Shown in pieces: positions 41,977 through 52,401 of a stretch of 64,000 nt of DNA. The notes below the pieces were generated by a model. That model searched no databases. It saw only the letters and a list, made by a program, of their open reading frames with translations, and was not told the origin of the DNA. Numbering within the stretch: the first letter of the stretch is position 1; each line of letters starts with the position of its first letter. The position numbers were made by a program, and so were the translations under genes. Source of the DNA: Halobacteriales archaeon QH_7_66_36 (lineage in GTDB: Archaea; Halobacteriota; Halobacteria; Halobacteriales; Haloarculaceae); contig PXQV01000003.1 of NCBI GenBank assembly GCA_003021175.1, positions 62,001-126,000 of the forward strand. Direction: 5' to 3'.

Positions 41977-42936
41977 ATGCGCGTCTGTTCAGACAGCGAC
42001 GTCGCCGCCCTGCTCGAACTTGAGGAACTCCTGCCGGTCGTCGCCGACGCCTTCCGGCGACAGGGCCGCGGCGAGGTCGAACGACCGGAGCGGCCACACT
42101 TCCCCGTCGGCACCGGCTTAGACGGCGACGAGTCGCTCGGGACCGGACTCACGATGCCCGCGTATCTCCACGGCGACGAGACGTACGCGACGAAGCTCGC
42201 GAGCGTCCACCCGGAGAACCCGCCCGAGCGGCCGACAATCCACGCGCAGGTGTTGCTCACGGACGCTCAAACCGGCGAACCCGCGGCGCTCTTCGCCGGC
42301 GAGCGGATCACGAACGCCCGCACCGGCTGTATCGGCGGGGTCGCCGTCGAGCGTCTCGCCGACGAACCGGTCACGCTTGGCGTCATCGGCGCTGGCGCAC
42401 AGGCGCGCTGGCAGACCCGCGCCATCGACGCGGCCGTCGACGTGGCGGGCGTTCGGATCTATTCCCCCAGCGACTCGCGGCGGGTCTGTGCCCGCGACTT
42501 ACAGGAGCGGGGTATCGACGCGCGGGCCGTGAACGCACCCGGCGTCGCGGTCGACGGCGCGGACGTCGTCGTCACGGCGACCACGGCGACGGCGCCGACG
42601 TTCTCGCCCGAGGCGCTCGACGACGGCACGCTCGTCGTCGCAGTCGGGGCGTACACCGCCGAGACGCAGGAACTCCACCCAACTATCGTGGAACGCGCCG
42701 ACCGTCTCTACGCCGACGTGCCGGCGGAGGCCGTCGAGACGGGTGACTTCCTCGCCGCGGACCACGACGACCCGACGCCGCTCTCGGCGGCCCTGAGCGG
42801 CGACGACCCGCGCGTTCGCCCGGACGAGGTGGTGCTGGTGAAGAGCGTCGGCACCGCCGTCCTCGACGCCGCGACCGGCCGGTATCTCCTCGACGCCGCG
42901 CGGGAGGCGGACCGGGGCGACCGCGTCACCCTGTAA
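41977..42936 (+). CDS. Ornithine cyclodeaminase/mu-crystallin family dehydrogenase
   Basis: 319 residues. N-terminal substrate domain with YATKLASVHPENPP (the catalytic Lys region, about 72-85), AGERITNARTGCIGGVAV, and the Rossmann motif LGVIGAGAQARWQ (about 132-144). Family members include archaeal alanine dehydrogenase, ornithine cyclodeaminase and ectoine-degradation EutC; the specific activity is not evident. It starts 30 nt after the small membrane protein and converges on purL, the stops adjoining. Confidence 0.88.
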   Translation: MRVCSDSDVAALLELEELLPVVADAFRRQGRGEVERPERPHFPVGTGLDGDESLGTGLTMPAYLHGDETYATKLASVHPENPPERPTIHAQVLLTDAQTGEPAALFAGERITNARTGCIGGVAVERLADEPVTLGVIGAGAQARWQTRAIDAAVDVAGVRIYSPSDSRRVCARDLQERGIDARAVNAPGVAVDGADVVVTATTATAPTFSPEALDDGTLVVAVGAYTAETQELHPTIVERADRLYADVPAEAVETGDFLAADHDDPTPLSAALSGDDPRVRPDEVVLVKSVGTAVLDAATGRYLLDAAREADRGDRVTL

Positions 42937-45057
42937 TCAGGCCAACTCGCGTTCGATGACCGACCGGAGCGCGGCGATGTCGTCAGCGTCCCGTGTAACG
43001 GTAGTCTCGCCCGCCGTCAGCGACAGTCGTCCGCTCGCGTCCGACTCCCCGAGCACCGTCACCGGCGCGGCGTCACCGACCGCCTCGCGGGCCGCCGCGG
43101 GGTCGGTCGTCTCGACGACGGCCCGGCCCGGCCGCTCGGAGAAGAGCAGTTCGTCAGAGCGAGCGTCGCCGTCGAGCGACACGTCTACGCCGGCGTCGCC
43201 GGTGACCATCTCAGCGAGCGCGGCCGCGAGACCGCCGTGGCTCACGTCGTGGACGGCCGTCGTCGCCTCGTGATTGGCGACGGCGGCAATCGCCTCGACG
43301 ACCGCGAGCGGGTCGTCCGGGAGCGTCGGGAACGCGTCGCGCCCGCCGTGTGAGGCGAGATACTGACTCCCGCCGAGCGCGCCGGCAGACTCGCCGACGA
43401 GCAGGAGCGTCCCGTCGCCCGCAAGCGCGGTGCCGGGGGCGTCGTATCCGTCTTTCGACCCGACGACGGCGAGCGTGGGCGTCGGCGCAACCGGGCCGGT
43501 CGCGGAGTCGTTGTACAGCGAGACGTTGCCGCCGACGACGGGCGTGTCGAGCGCGCGGCACATGTCAGCGAGGCCGTCGACCACGCCGCTGAAGCCGCCG
43601 TACACCGCTGGCTTCTCCGGGTTTCCGCCGTTGAGACAGTCGACGGCCGCGAGGGGACGCGCGCCGACGGCCGCGAGATTCGTCGCGTTCTCTAACGCGA
43701 CTGCCCGAGCGCCCTCGTAGGGGGCCGCGTCGGTCCAGTTGGGGTCCGCGCCGGCGGAGAAAGCCACGCCGCGGCCGGCCTCGTGGATTGCGAGCAGTGC
43801 CGCGTCGTCACCGGGCCGCTTCGCCGTCCGGTTGCCGACCTCGTGGTCGTACTGCCGGTACACCCATCGCTTCGACGCCGTGTTCGGGTGACCGACGACC
43901 GTCTCGAAGGCGGCGTCGAGGTCTGGTTCGGGGAGGTTCCGTTCCTGTGGCGTCGGCTCGACCTGCGCGAGGTCGTTCACCGGTGCGCCGTCGGCGAGAT
44001 ACTCGGCCGGCGCGTCGACCACTGTCTCCCCCTCGAACGTGCAGACGTAGTTGCCCTCGGTCACCTCGCCGATGACCGAACAGCCCAGGTCGAAGCGGTC
44101 CGCTATCTCCCGAACCGCGTCCACATCCTCGGGGCGGACCTCGTAACACATTCGCTCCTGTGACTCGGCGAGGAGGATCTCCAGCGCGTTCATCTTCGGT
44201 TCGCGCTGGTGGACGTTCGTCAACTCGATGTGTGCGCCGTAGCCGCCTTTGGCAACGAGTTCCGCCGAGGCCCCGCCGAGTCCTGCCGCGCCCAAGTCGC
44301 GGGCGGCCCGGATCAGATCCTCGTCGATTAGTCGCTCGTTCGCCTCGATGAGCAGTTTCTCGGCGTACGGGTCGCCCACCTGCACGGCGGGTCGGTCCTC
44401 CGTCTCTGCATCCTCGCCCAAGTCCTCGCTGGCGAAGGACGCGCCGCCGAGCCCGTCCCGGCCCGTCGCGTTCCCGACGAGCACGAGCTTGTTGCCGACG
44501 GACTTGGCCGCCGCGGTGACGAGTCGGTCCTCGTTCGTCACGCCGAGACACGCGACGTTGACGAGCGGATTGCCCTCGTAGCCGTCGTGGAAGGCGACGC
44601 TACCCGTCACCGTCGGGACACCGATACAGTTGCCGTAGTGGCTGATCCCCTCCACGACGCCCCCGAACAGGTATCGAGCGTGTTCGCGGTCGAAGTCACC
44701 GAAGTACAGCGAGTCGGCCAGCGCGATGGGGTAGGCACCCATCGACAGCGTGTCGCGGACGATGCCGCCGACGCCCGTCGCCGCGCCGTCGAACGGGTCG
44801 ACGTAGGACGGGTGGTTGTGGCTCTCGACGCCGAGCGTCAGATACGTCTCCTCGTCGAGCGCGACGACCGCGGCGTCGTCGCCCGGTCCGACGACCACGC
44901 GCTCGCCCTCGCTCGAAAACCGCGAGAGGAGCGGCCGGGACGAGCGGTACGCACAGTGCTCGCTCCAGAGATTCTCGAAGAGATGTCTCTCCGTGTCCGT
45001 CAGCTCCCGGTCCAACTCCGCCCGGATGCGGGACTCGTCCGCGTCGCTGAGCGCCAT
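42937..45057 (-). CDS. purL: Phosphoribosylformylglycinamidine synthase subunit PurL
   Basis: 706 residues, the archaeal/Gram-positive form without the glutaminase domain (PurQ and PurS are separate). Start [34 protein letters not shown] is the conserved His-containing motif. [27 protein letters not shown] (ATP/FGAR site) and the second half duplication [29 protein letters not shown] are clear. It converts FGAR to FGAM with ATP and ammonia in purine synthesis. Confidence 0.96.
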   Translation of the reverse strand: MALSDADESRIRAELDRELTDTERHLFENLWSEHCAYRSSRPLLSRFSSEGERVVVGPGDDAAVVALDEETYLTLGVESHNHPSYVDPFDGAATGVGGIVRDTLSMGAYPIALADSLYFGDFDREHARYLFGGVVEGISHYGNCIGVPTVTGSVAFHDGYEGNPLVNVACLGVTNEDRLVTAAAKSVGNKLVLVGNATGRDGLGGASFASEDLGEDAETEDRPAVQVGDPYAEKLLIEANERLIDEDLIRAARDLGAAGLGGASAELVAKGGYGAHIELTNVHQREPKMNALEILLAESQERMCYEVRPEDVDAVREIADRFDLGCSVIGEVTEGNYVCTFEGETVVDAPAEYLADGAPVNDLAQVEPTPQERNLPEPDLDAAFETVVGHPNTASKRWVYRQYDHEVGNRTAKRPGDDAALLAIHEAGRGVAFSAGADPNWTDAAPYEGARAVALENATNLAAVGARPLAAVDCLNGGNPEKPAVYGGFSGVVDGLADMCRALDTPVVGGNVSLYNDSATGPVAPTPTLAVVGSKDGYDAPGTALAGDGTLLLVGESAGALGGSQYLASHGGRDAFPTLPDDPLAVVEAIAAVANHEATTAVHDVSHGGLAAALAEMVTGDAGVDVSLDGDARSDELLFSERPGRAVVETTDPAAAREAVGDAAPVTVLGESDASGRLSLTAGETTVTRDADDIAALRSVIERELA

Positions 45058-45212
45058 TCACGTGGATGCCCACTTCCGAGCGTATTGTTCCTTTCCATGT
45101 ACACGGCCGTGGTCACGGGTCGGGGCCCGCCAGCGTGTCGGAACGTCGTTACGTGACCCTCGTCGCCCGCGCGTACCACGGCCCTTTTTTGGGCGGCACC
45201 CGACGCTCCGGT

Positions 45213-45896
45213 GTGTTACGGGCCGAGCTCCACTGTCACTCGTCGCTCTCGTACGACGGTCGTGACCCGGTGGATATGCTGCTCGGGCAGGCGGCGGCCG
45301 TGGGGTTGGACGCGCTCGCAGTCACCGACCACGACGAGATCGAGGCCAGTCTCGCCGCCGCCGAGCAGGCGGCCGACTACGACCTCGTCGGGATTCCCGG
45401 CATGGAGGTGACGAGCGAGGCCGGCCACGTGCTCGCGCTCGGGGTCGAGGAACTCGTCCCGCCGGGGCTCTCCTTCGTCGAGACGCTCGACCGCATCCAC
45501 GCACAGGGTGGCATCGCGGTCGTCCCTCACCCGTTCCAGCGGTCGCGCCACGGCGTCGCTCCCCACATCTCCGAGGCGACCCTCGCCAGCGCGGACGCCA
45601 TCGAGGTGTACAACTCGCGGCTGTTCACCGGTCGGTCGAACCGGACGGCCGAGCGGTTCGCCGCCGCACGCAACCTACCGATGACGGCGGGATCGGACGC
45701 CCACATCGCGGAGATGGTCGGACAGGCAGTCACCGAAGTTGACGCCGCCGAACGAACCGTAGACGCGGTGCTCGATGCGATCCGCGACGGTCGCACCTCG
45801 GTCGTCGGCAAGCGGACGCCGTGGCGCATCTCGCTGCGCCAGTTCGGCGGCGGCGTCCGCCGGCGCATCGCCCGCGCGCTCCGTACGCCATTCTAA
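45213..45896 (+). CDS. PHP-domain phosphoesterase
   Basis: 227 residues from GTG 45213 (VLRAELHCHSSLSYDGRD); the frame is open upstream to 45066, but those residues are not conserved in character and a TATA-like CCCTTTTTT sits at 45183-45190. PHP motifs: ELHCHSSLS, LAVTDHDEIEAS, VVPHPF, and AGSDAHIAEMVG coordinate a trinuclear metal centre. Substrates of the family include histidinol phosphate, nucleotides and 3',5'-bisphosphates; PolX-like and YciV-like forms look closest. The stop overlaps the convergent Nudix gene by 4 nt. Confidence 0.85.
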   Translation: MLRAELHCHSSLSYDGRDPVDMLLGQAAAVGLDALAVTDHDEIEASLAAAEQAADYDLVGIPGMEVTSEAGHVLALGVEELVPPGLSFVETLDRIHAQGGIAVVPHPFQRSRHGVAPHISEATLASADAIEVYNSRLFTGRSNRTAERFAAARNLPMTAGSDAHIAEMVGQAVTEVDAAERTVDAVLDAIRDGRTSVVGKRTPWRISLRQFGGGVRRRIARALRTPF

Positions 45897-46360
45897 ACTG
45901 TCTCGATGGCGTCCAAGCCCACCTCGACCACGTCGTCGGGGAGTTCCTCGGCACGCGCACGGAGGTCGGCCGCGTCGAACCACTCCCACACCGACGGGTC
46001 GGCCTCGTCGCGGCCGGCCGGCGCGACCTCTCGACTATCGACTCGACCGTAGAAGACGAAGTCGACGTGTTGGTGGCCGACCTCTCCGCCGTGGACGTTG
46101 ATGTCCTCCAGCAGGAACTGCTGTGGCTGCGGGATGGAGCGGGCGGCCTCGCTCTCTACGTCACCCTCCGGCGCGACGAGTGAGGCGTCCAGACCAGTCT
46201 CCTCGTAGCACTCGCGAACCGCGGCCTCGTGGGGGAGTTCGTCGCGGTCGATGTGGCCGCCCGGCGGGAGCCACATCCCGAGGCGGTCGTGTTCGTGCAG
46301 CAGCGTCGCACCCTCGTGCACGACGTACACCGTCGCCACGAAGTGGCGGGTCGTCTCCAT
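45893..46360 (-). CDS. Nudix hydrolase
   Basis: 155 residues from ATG 46360 (METTRHFVATVYVV); an upstream ATG at 46366 adds MC. The Nudix box GGHIDRDELPHEAAVRECYEETGL (residues about 37-60, given here in pieces: GGHIDRDELPHEAA and RECYEETGL) fits GX5EX7REUXEEXGU. It hydrolyses a nucleoside diphosphate linked to X; the substrate is not predicted. It keeps a tail typical of the broad group near MutT/ADP-ribose enzymes. Confidence 0.87.
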   Translation of the reverse strand: METTRHFVATVYVVHEGATLLHEHDRLGMWLPPGGHIDRDELPHEAAVRECYEETGLDASLVAPEGDVESEAARSIPQPQQFLLEDINVHGGEVGHQHVDFVFYGRVDSREVAPAGRDEADPSVWEWFDAADLRARAEELPDDVVEVGLDAIETV

Positions 46361-46427
46361 ACACACGGCTCTCGGCCGGGCTACAAACGCTCTTCGTCAC
46401 TCGGCTCGACACGAGCGCGGCGTCTGA

Positions 46428-46679
46428 TTACTGGAGGTCGGGCAACGAGACGACGCCTTCCTTCAGGGCGACGTACACCTTCTCCTCGTTGTCGAGGTCG
46501 TCCCAGTCGTCGGGCCGGTCGGCCTCCGGCACGGATTCGACCTTCTCTAAGAGGTCGGTGCGAACGTAGTGGTCGAAGCCACAGTCGTTCTCGCAGGCGC
46601 GGACGACCGACGGGACGCGGTACTCCCGCTCGACGACGTTGCCACACTCCGGACAGACGTACTCGTAGCTCCGGGCCAC
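46428..46679 (-). CDS. Zinc-ribbon protein, haloarchaeal
   Basis: 83 residues. N-terminal ribbon: YVCPECGNVVEREY, then VVRACENDCGFDHYVR (C-x2-C ... C-x3-C). A short acidic middle and a C-terminal helix-turn segment (NEEKVYVALKEGVVSLPDL) follow. Such small ribbons recur near transcription genes; this one sits between a Nudix gene and tfb on the same strand. Nucleic-acid or protein binding is inferred. Confidence 0.7.
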   Translation of the reverse strand: MARSYEYVCPECGNVVEREYRVPSVVRACENDCGFDHYVRTDLLEKVESVPEADRPDDWDDLDNEEKVYVALKEGVVSLPDLQ

Positions 46680-46719
46680 GGCGAGCCTACGACTCGCGAA
46701 CTGAAAAGTGATAGCCGCG

Positions 46720-47691
46720 TCAGGTGGTGATGCCGTCCTCCGCCTCCAGCAGTTCGTGGTAGCGGTTGCGGATGGTGACCTCGGAGATGTTGGCGACCTC
46801 GCTCACGTCCGACTGGGTGACCTTCTCGTTCGTCAGGAGCGAGGCGGCGTACACCGCGGCGGCCGCGAGGCCGACCGGCGACTTGCCGGAGTGGATGCCC
46901 TGCTCCTTCGCGCTCTTGAGCAGTTGCCGCGCGCGGCGTTCGGCCTCGTCGGAGAGGTCCAGATCGGAGGCGAACCGCGGGACGTAGCTCTCGGGGTCGG
47001 CGGGCGCGACTTCGAGCCCGAGTTCGCGGACGACGTAGCGGTAGGTGCGCGCGATCTCGTCCTTTTCGACGCGGGACACCTGCGTAATCTCGTCGAGCGA
47101 GCGCGGGGTGCCGGCCTGCCGGGCGGCGGCGTACAGACTCGCGGTCGCAACGCCCTCGATGGAGCGGCCGGGCAGGAGGTTCTCGTCGAGTGCCCGCCGG
47201 TAGATGACGCTCGACGTCTCACGGACGTTGTCGGGGAGCCCGAGAGCACTCGCCATGCGGTCGATTTCGCCGAGCGCCTGTTTGAGGTTGCGCTCCTTGG
47301 AGTCGCGGGTGCGGAACCGCTCGTTCCAGGTGCGGAGCCGCTGCATCTTCTGGCGCTGGCGGTTGGACAGCTGGTTGCCGTAGGCGTCCTTGTCCTGCCA
47401 GCCGATGTTGGTCGACAGGCCCTTGTCGTGCATCATGTTCGTGGTCGGCGCGCCGACGCGGGACTTCTCGTCTTTCTCCGCGGCGTCGAACGCGCGCCAC
47501 TCCGGCCCGCGGTCGATCTCGCCCTCTTCGATGACGAGCCCGCAGTCTTCACACACCGTCTCGCCGTGCTCGGTGTCGGTCGCGACCGAGCCGCCACATT
47601 CGGGACAGACGAGCGTCTCGCTCTGCTCGTCTTCCTCCTGTTCTTCTTCGTCTCGGGCACGCTGGAAGCGTCTCACGTTCGTATCTGACAT
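46720..47691 (-). CDS. tfb: Transcription initiation factor TFB
   Basis: 323 residues. N-terminal zinc ribbon LVCPECGGSVATDTEHGETVCEDCG (about 28-52), B-finger RGPEWRAFDAAEKDEKSRVGAP, then two cyclin repeats (first LKQALGEIDRMASALGLP to IARTYRYVVRELGL; second FASDLDLSDEAERRARQLL to ISEVTIRNRYHELL). TFB recruits RNA polymerase to TBP-bound promoters. Haloarchaea have several paralogues with different targets; which one this is needs an alignment. The upstream region has TTGAATAG-like AT elements. Confidence 0.95.
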   Translation of the reverse strand: MSDTNVRRFQRARDEEEQEEDEQSETLVCPECGGSVATDTEHGETVCEDCGLVIEEGEIDRGPEWRAFDAAEKDEKSRVGAPTTNMMHDKGLSTNIGWQDKDAYGNQLSNRQRQKMQRLRTWNERFRTRDSKERNLKQALGEIDRMASALGLPDNVRETSSVIYRRALDENLLPGRSIEGVATASLYAAARQAGTPRSLDEITQVSRVEKDEIARTYRYVVRELGLEVAPADPESYVPRFASDLDLSDEAERRARQLLKSAKEQGIHSGKSPVGLAAAAVYAASLLTNEKVTQSDVSEVANISEVTIRNRYHELLEAEDGITT

Positions 47692-47844
47692 GTTAGGGTT
47701 CCGGGGACGGCGGCGGTAGTAGAACCGGGTCTATTCAACTATTCGTAGGGGACCGAGTAACTTAAATTACAGGGCACCATACGCGCGCGACTTGCGGCTC
47801 TCACGGTTCGAAACGCTTAGTCCACTCGCGACTGACCGAACCGT

Positions 47845-48111
47845 ATGGTCGACCACGAGGAGGTCGAACACGTCGCCTCGCTGGCGCGTGTCGACCTCGA
47901 CGAGGCGGAGACGGAACGCTTCGCCGCGCAGTTCGACGACATCCTCTCGTACTTCGAGGCGCTCGACGAGGTGCCCGAAGCCGACGCGGCGACGGAACTC
48001 GACAACGTGTTCCGGCCCGACGAGGTCCGCGAGGGGCTCACACAGGAGGAGGCGCTGGCGAACGCTCCCGAGACGGAGGACGGCTACTTCAAGGGGCCGA
48101 ACGTGTCATGA
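47845..48111 (+). CDS. gatC: Asp-tRNA(Asn)/Glu-tRNA(Gln) amidotransferase subunit C
   Basis: 88 residues, starting MVDHEEVEHVASLARVDLDE. GatC wraps GatA and GatB and stabilises the amidotransferase that makes Asn-tRNA(Asn) or Gln-tRNA(Gln). The helix FAAQFDDILSYFEALDEV and the NVFRPDEVREGLTQEEAL stretch are conserved. It overlaps gatA by 4 nt (ATGA). gatB is not adjacent. Confidence 0.93.
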   Translation: MVDHEEVEHVASLARVDLDEAETERFAAQFDDILSYFEALDEVPEADAATELDNVFRPDEVREGLTQEEALANAPETEDGYFKGPNVS

Positions 48112-49394
48112 GCTCCGACACGGACGCGTTCATCACCCGCGAGGAGATCGACCCGACCGACGAGGGGCCGCTCTCCGGGCGGACGGTCGCGGTGAAGGAC
48201 AACATCTCGACGGCCGGCGTCCCCACCACCTGCGGGTCGGCGATGCTCGCCGACTACGTCCCGCCGTACGACGCCACCGTCGTCGAGCGGCTGAAAGACG
48301 CCGGCGCGCGGATCGTCGGCAAGACGAACATGGACGAGTTCGGCATGGGGACGACGACCGAGACCTCGGCGTTCGGTCCCACCGACAACCCCGCCGCGCC
48401 GGGCCGCGTCCCCGGCGGCTCGTCGGGCGGGTCGGCCGCCGCCGTCGCCGCGGGCGAAGCCGACCTCGCGCTCGGGTCGGACACCGGTGGCTCCGTCCGC
48501 TGTCCGGCCGCGTTCTGCGGGGTCGTCGGCATCAAACCCACATACGGGTTGGTCTCCCGCTACGGACTGGTCGCGTACGCCAACTCGCTCGAACAGATCG
48601 GTCCCATCGCGCCGACGGTTCAGGGAGCGGCCGAACTGCTGGAGGTCATCGCCGGTCCCGACGAGCGCGACGCGACGACCCGCGAGCACGGTGCAGAGAC
48701 GGCGTACGCGAGCGCCGCCGACGGTGACGTGGACGGGCTGACGATTGGCGTACCTACGGAACTCGTCGAGGGAGCCGACGAGGCCGTCGTCGAGCAGTTC
48801 GAGGCCGCGCTGGAGGACTTCCGCGTGCAAGGCGCAGAGACGGTCGAGGTGTCGCTCCCCTCCGTCGAGACGGCCGTGCAGGCGTACTACGTCATCGCGA
48901 TGGGGGAAGCCTCGTCCAATCTCGCGCGGTTCGACGGCGTCCGGTACGGGCCGACCGCGGCCGCGACGGACGACGCGGAGGCTGGCAACTGGAATGACGC
49001 GTTCGCCGCTGTCCGCGAGGGGTTCGGCGAGGAGGTGAAGCGGCGCATCCTGCTCGGCACCTACGCGCTGTCGGCCGGCTACCACGACAAGTACTACGAC
49101 AAGGCACAGGACGCTCGCGCGTGGGTTCGCCGGGACTTTGCCGAGGCATTCGAGACCGCCGACGTGATCGCCTCGCCGACGATGCCCGTGCCGCCGTTCG
49201 AACTCGGCGAGAGCCTCGACGACCCGCTCCAGATGTATCTCGCCGACGCGAACACCGTCCCCGTGAACCTCGCCAATCTCCCCGCCATCTCCGTGCCGGC
49301 CGGCGAGACGGCCGAGGGACCGGTCGGTCTCCAGTTGGTCGGCGAGGCGTTCGACGAGCGGACGATCATCCGCGCGGCGAGCGCCGTCGAGTAG
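48108..49394 (+). CDS. gatA: Asp-tRNA(Asn)/Glu-tRNA(Gln) amidotransferase subunit A
   Basis: 428 residues, amidase-signature family. The Ser-cisSer-Lys triad is visible: TVAVKDNISTAG (Lys about 28), GGSSGGSAAAVAAGE (Ser about 105) and LGSDTGGSVRCPAAFCG (nucleophile Ser about 128). GatA releases ammonia from glutamine or asparagine. The length is shorter than bacterial GatA (about 480), as in haloarchaea. Translationally coupled to gatC. Confidence 0.95.
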   Translation: MSSDTDAFITREEIDPTDEGPLSGRTVAVKDNISTAGVPTTCGSAMLADYVPPYDATVVERLKDAGARIVGKTNMDEFGMGTTTETSAFGPTDNPAAPGRVPGGSSGGSAAAVAAGEADLALGSDTGGSVRCPAAFCGVVGIKPTYGLVSRYGLVAYANSLEQIGPIAPTVQGAAELLEVIAGPDERDATTREHGAETAYASAADGDVDGLTIGVPTELVEGADEAVVEQFEAALEDFRVQGAETVEVSLPSVETAVQAYYVIAMGEASSNLARFDGVRYGPTAAATDDAEAGNWNDAFAAVREGFGEEVKRRILLGTYALSAGYHDKYYDKAQDARAWVRRDFAEAFETADVIASPTMPVPPFELGESLDDPLQMYLADANTVPVNLANLPAISVPAGETAEGPVGLQLVGEAFDERTIIRAASAVE

Positions 49395-49430
49395 AGCCCT
49401 CTCGCGGCCCTCGGCCGCCTCGCTACCCCG

Positions 49431-50582
49431 CTACGGCAGGCCCAGCACGTCGCGCGCGGCTGCCTCGACCGCCGTCCGTTCGTCCGTCGGCGCGTACACG
49501 CCGAGTCGCCACTGCGCCCGCCGGGTCGCCCGGAGCGCACCCACGAGTTCGGACGCCTGTTCCAGCCGTTGGACGACGCCGTCGACGACGACGCGGGTGC
49601 GCGACTCCTTCAGCCGAGGGCGGTCCGGCACGTCGACGATGACGTGGTCACGGTCCACGCCCGCGGCGGCCGCGATCTCGCGTGCGGCCTGTCGCTCTTC
49701 CTCCCGAGAGAGTTCGGTGACTGCGTCGGGAACGCCGTCGAGACCGACCCACAGCGCCCGCTTGTAGAGGTCGCGCCGCTCGATGCGCCCGCCCAAGTCG
49801 GGGACGTGCTCACCGAGCGCGACGAGCAGGTCGTGGTCGGCCATGCGGCGGAACCGGTCGAGAGCGACGCCGGCGTCCAGCAGGCGCTCGCAGGCCCGCT
49901 CCAGCATCGCGCCGGCGATGCGGGAGACGTGGTGGCGGTAGACGATGCCGTCCATCAGCGCTCGGGCGAGCAGCAGCGACTCGGCCGTCTGGACGTTCCC
50001 CTCTGCGAGGACGAGCCGACCGTCCCGGAGCTGGAGGTCGTGTACCAAGCGTCCGTGGTCGATTGTCCCGTACGGGACGCCCGTGTGGTGAGCGTCACGT
50101 ACCAGATAATCCATCCGGTCCACGTCGAGTTCCCCGGCGACGACCTGCCCGAGTTCTCCCTCGCCGCGGACGAGTGCGGCGACGTGGTCGGGGTCGATGT
50201 CGTGGGCCTCAAGTACGCCAGCTAGTTCGGTCTCGTACAGCAGGTCGCCGAGTTCGTCGTGGTCCGTGCCGACCTCGCGGCGGATCACCTCCTCGGTCTG
50301 GTGGCCGTAGGGTCCGTGGCCCACGTCGTGGAGGAGCGCGGCCGCCCGGACCGTGCGGGCACGCTCCTCACCGATGTCCAGTGAGTCGAGCGCCTGTCGC
50401 GCGAGGTGGTAGACGCCGAGCGAGTGCTCGAAGCGCGTGTGGGAGGCGGAGGGGTAGACGAGCCGCACCGTCGAGAGCTGTTTGATGTGGCGGAGCCGCT
50501 GGACCGCCGCCGTGTCCAGCAGGTCCGCCGCGACCGGGTCGAGCGGGATCCAGTCGTGCACGGAGTCCTTGATCGCATTCAT
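49431..50582 (-). CDS. HD-domain phosphohydrolase (dGTPase/SAMHD1-like)
   Basis: 383 residues from ATG 50582 ([17 protein letters not shown]); a frame open to 50645 adds unlikely residues. The HD centre is complete: [13 protein letters not shown] (His), [17 protein letters not shown] (His-Asp) and [18 protein letters not shown] (Asp). [28 protein letters not shown] is the SAMHD1/dNTPase start. It may hydrolyse dNTPs or a phosphoester signal. It converges on gatA and is divergent from cofD. Confidence 0.87.
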   Translation of the reverse strand: MNAIKDSVHDWIPLDPVAADLLDTAAVQRLRHIKQLSTVRLVYPSASHTRFEHSLGVYHLARQALDSLDIGEERARTVRAAALLHDVGHGPYGHQTEEVIRREVGTDHDELGDLLYETELAGVLEAHDIDPDHVAALVRGEGELGQVVAGELDVDRMDYLVRDAHHTGVPYGTIDHGRLVHDLQLRDGRLVLAEGNVQTAESLLLARALMDGIVYRHHVSRIAGAMLERACERLLDAGVALDRFRRMADHDLLVALGEHVPDLGGRIERRDLYKRALWVGLDGVPDAVTELSREEERQAAREIAAAAGVDRDHVIVDVPDRPRLKESRTRVVVDGVVQRLEQASELVGALRATRRAQWRLGVYAPTDERTAVEAAARDVLGLP

Positions 50583-50671
50583 ACCCCCGCGTTCGGCGAC
50601 CGGGCGCTTGGCCGTTCGGGTTTGGATCTCTGCGACGAAAGCCACAAGCCGCGGCCCGCGTACCCGATAGT

Positions 50672-51664
50672 ATGGTTACGTTCCTCGCTGGGGGGACGGG
50701 AACGCCCAAGCTGCTTCAGGGGGCGAGCGACGCCTTCCCGCCGGCCGACACGCCCGTCGTGGCGAACACGGGCGACGACGTGGAGATAGCCGGCCACCTC
50801 GTCTGTCCGGACCTCGACACGCAGCTGTTCGCCGACGCCGGCGAACTCGACACGGGGACGTGGTGGGGTATCGCCGGCGACACGACGGCGACACACGACG
50901 AGTTGCACGCGTTCGCCGATGCCGCCGGTCTCGACGACGGCCCGCGGTATCTCCCGGCCGAGGCACAGACGGAGGGTCGGGGCATCGCCCGCTGGCGGCG
51001 CTTCTCCGGCGTCGCGGAGTTCATGCTCATCGGCGACCGGGACCGAGCGGTCCACCTCACGCGGACCGGCCTGCTCGACGAGGGAAAGACGCTCACCGAG
51101 GCGACGGCGGCGCTCCGCGACGCGCTGGGCGTCGAGCGACCGATCTATCCGATGAGCGACGACCCGGTGGCGAGCATCATCCACACGCCCGACGGACCAC
51201 AGCACTTCCAGGAGTGGTGGGTCGCACGCGGCGGCGACCCGGCCGTCGAGCGCGTGGAGTTTCGCGGCGCGGAGACGGCGGAGCCGACGCCGGAGGTACT
51301 GGACGCGCTCGCCGACCCCGTCGTCGTCGGGCCGTCGAACCCGGTCACGTCGCTCGGCCCGATGCTCGCGCTGGACGGCGTCCGCGAGGCGCTCGCCGAC
51401 ACGCCGGTCGTCGCAGTGTCGCCGTTCGTCGAGGACCGCGTGTTCTCCGGGCCGGCGGGGAAACTGATGGCCGCGACGGGCCGCGAGCCGTCGACCGCCG
51501 GCGTTGCGGCGGCGTACGAGTTCGCGGACGCGTTCGTGCTTGACCGAGATGACCCGACGGCGCTCGACCGGCCGACGGTCCGCACGGACACGACGCTGGA
51601 CACGGAAGCTGACAGCGAACGGGTCGCACGCGCCGTCGACCGCGCGCTCGCGGAGGTAGCCTGA
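50672..51664 (+). CDS. cofD: 2-phospho-L-lactate transferase (F420 synthesis)
   Basis: 330 residues. [17 protein letters not shown] is the CofD nucleotide-binding start. [21 protein letters not shown] and [15 protein letters not shown] follow the family. It joins the lactyl-phospho group of LPPG to FO to give F420-0. F420 serves haloarchaeal redox reactions. It heads a four-gene operon with overlaps of 1, 4 and 4 nt, suggesting the downstream genes have a linked role. Confidence 0.94.
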   Translation: MVTFLAGGTGTPKLLQGASDAFPPADTPVVANTGDDVEIAGHLVCPDLDTQLFADAGELDTGTWWGIAGDTTATHDELHAFADAAGLDDGPRYLPAEAQTEGRGIARWRRFSGVAEFMLIGDRDRAVHLTRTGLLDEGKTLTEATAALRDALGVERPIYPMSDDPVASIIHTPDGPQHFQEWWVARGGDPAVERVEFRGAETAEPTPEVLDALADPVVVGPSNPVTSLGPMLALDGVREALADTPVVAVSPFVEDRVFSGPAGKLMAATGREPSTAGVAAAYEFADAFVLDRDDPTALDRPTVRTDTTLDTEADSERVARAVDRALAEVA

Positions 51665-52401
51665 TGTTCAGCCCGCGACTCGCGCTGGCCTCGCTGTCGG
51701 GCGAGGCGGACGCCGCGTGGGCACGCGCCGGCGCAGAGCGGGCAGGGTGTGCCTTCCTCGGCGGCGTCTCGCTCGACGGCCCGACGCGCCGTGCGGCCCG
51801 GAAACTCGTCGCCCGCGACCGGAACGAGTTTCTCCCTGACGACCCCGTCGCGTTCGTCGACGACCAACTCGCCGCGCTCGCCGATACGCCGCTTCGCCCG
51901 GCGGTCAACGTCCGGACGACAAGCGTCGACCCGCTCCGGGAGGTCGCCCGCGTCGCGGCCCGCCACGACGCGATACTGGAGGTCAACGCCCACTGCCGAC
52001 AGGAAGAGATGTGCGCGGTCGGGGGCGGAGAGACGCTGCTGCGCGACACCGACCGGCTCTGCGAGTACGTCGCCGCGGCGGTCGACGCGGGTGCCGACGT
52101 GAGTGTGAAGACCCGGACGGAGGTGTCGGGTGTCGACCTCGCAGCGCTCGCGCCGGAGCTTGAGCGCGCCGGCGCGGACTGTCTCCACGTCGACGCGATG
52201 GATTCTGAACCTATTGTCGGCGAGGTGCGCGCGGCCTCGGACCTGTTCCTCGTCGCGAACAACGGGGTTCGCGACCGCGCGACCGTCCGCGAGTACCTCG
52301 ATCACGGCGCGGACGCGGTGAGCGTCGGTCGCCCCTCAGACGACCCGCGCGTGCTCCGGCGGGTGGCGCGCGCCCTCCGCGAGCTGGAGGTGTCGGCGTG
52401 A
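51664..52401 (+). CDS. TIM-barrel protein, tRNA-dihydrouridine synthase-related (archaeal nifR3-like)
   Basis: 245 residues, starts with an ATG overlapping the cofD stop by one base. VNAHCRQEEMCAVGGGETLL (about 110-130) and SVKTRTEVSG (about 145) match FMN-barrel Dus relatives, with FLVANNGVRDRATVREYLDHGADAVSVGR for the phosphate loop. The Dus catalytic Cys pattern is only partly kept. Archaeal members of this subfamily are shorter than true DusA and have no assigned reaction; partnership with CofD suggests a link to cofactor metabolism. Confidence 0.7.
   Translation: MFSPRLALASLSGEADAAWARAGAERAGCAFLGGVSLDGPTRRAARKLVARDRNEFLPDDPVAFVDDQLAALADTPLRPAVNVRTTSVDPLREVARVAARHDAILEVNAHCRQEEMCAVGGGETLLRDTDRLCEYVAAAVDAGADVSVKTRTEVSGVDLAALAPELERAGADCLHVDAMDSEPIVGEVRAASDLFLVANNGVRDRATVREYLDHGADAVSVGRPSDDPRVLRRVARALRELEVSA

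Noticed and set aside
45066..45212. Longer N-terminus for the PHP protein
   Set aside because: Residues before VLRAELHCH are unlike the family, and a TATA-like stretch lies within them.
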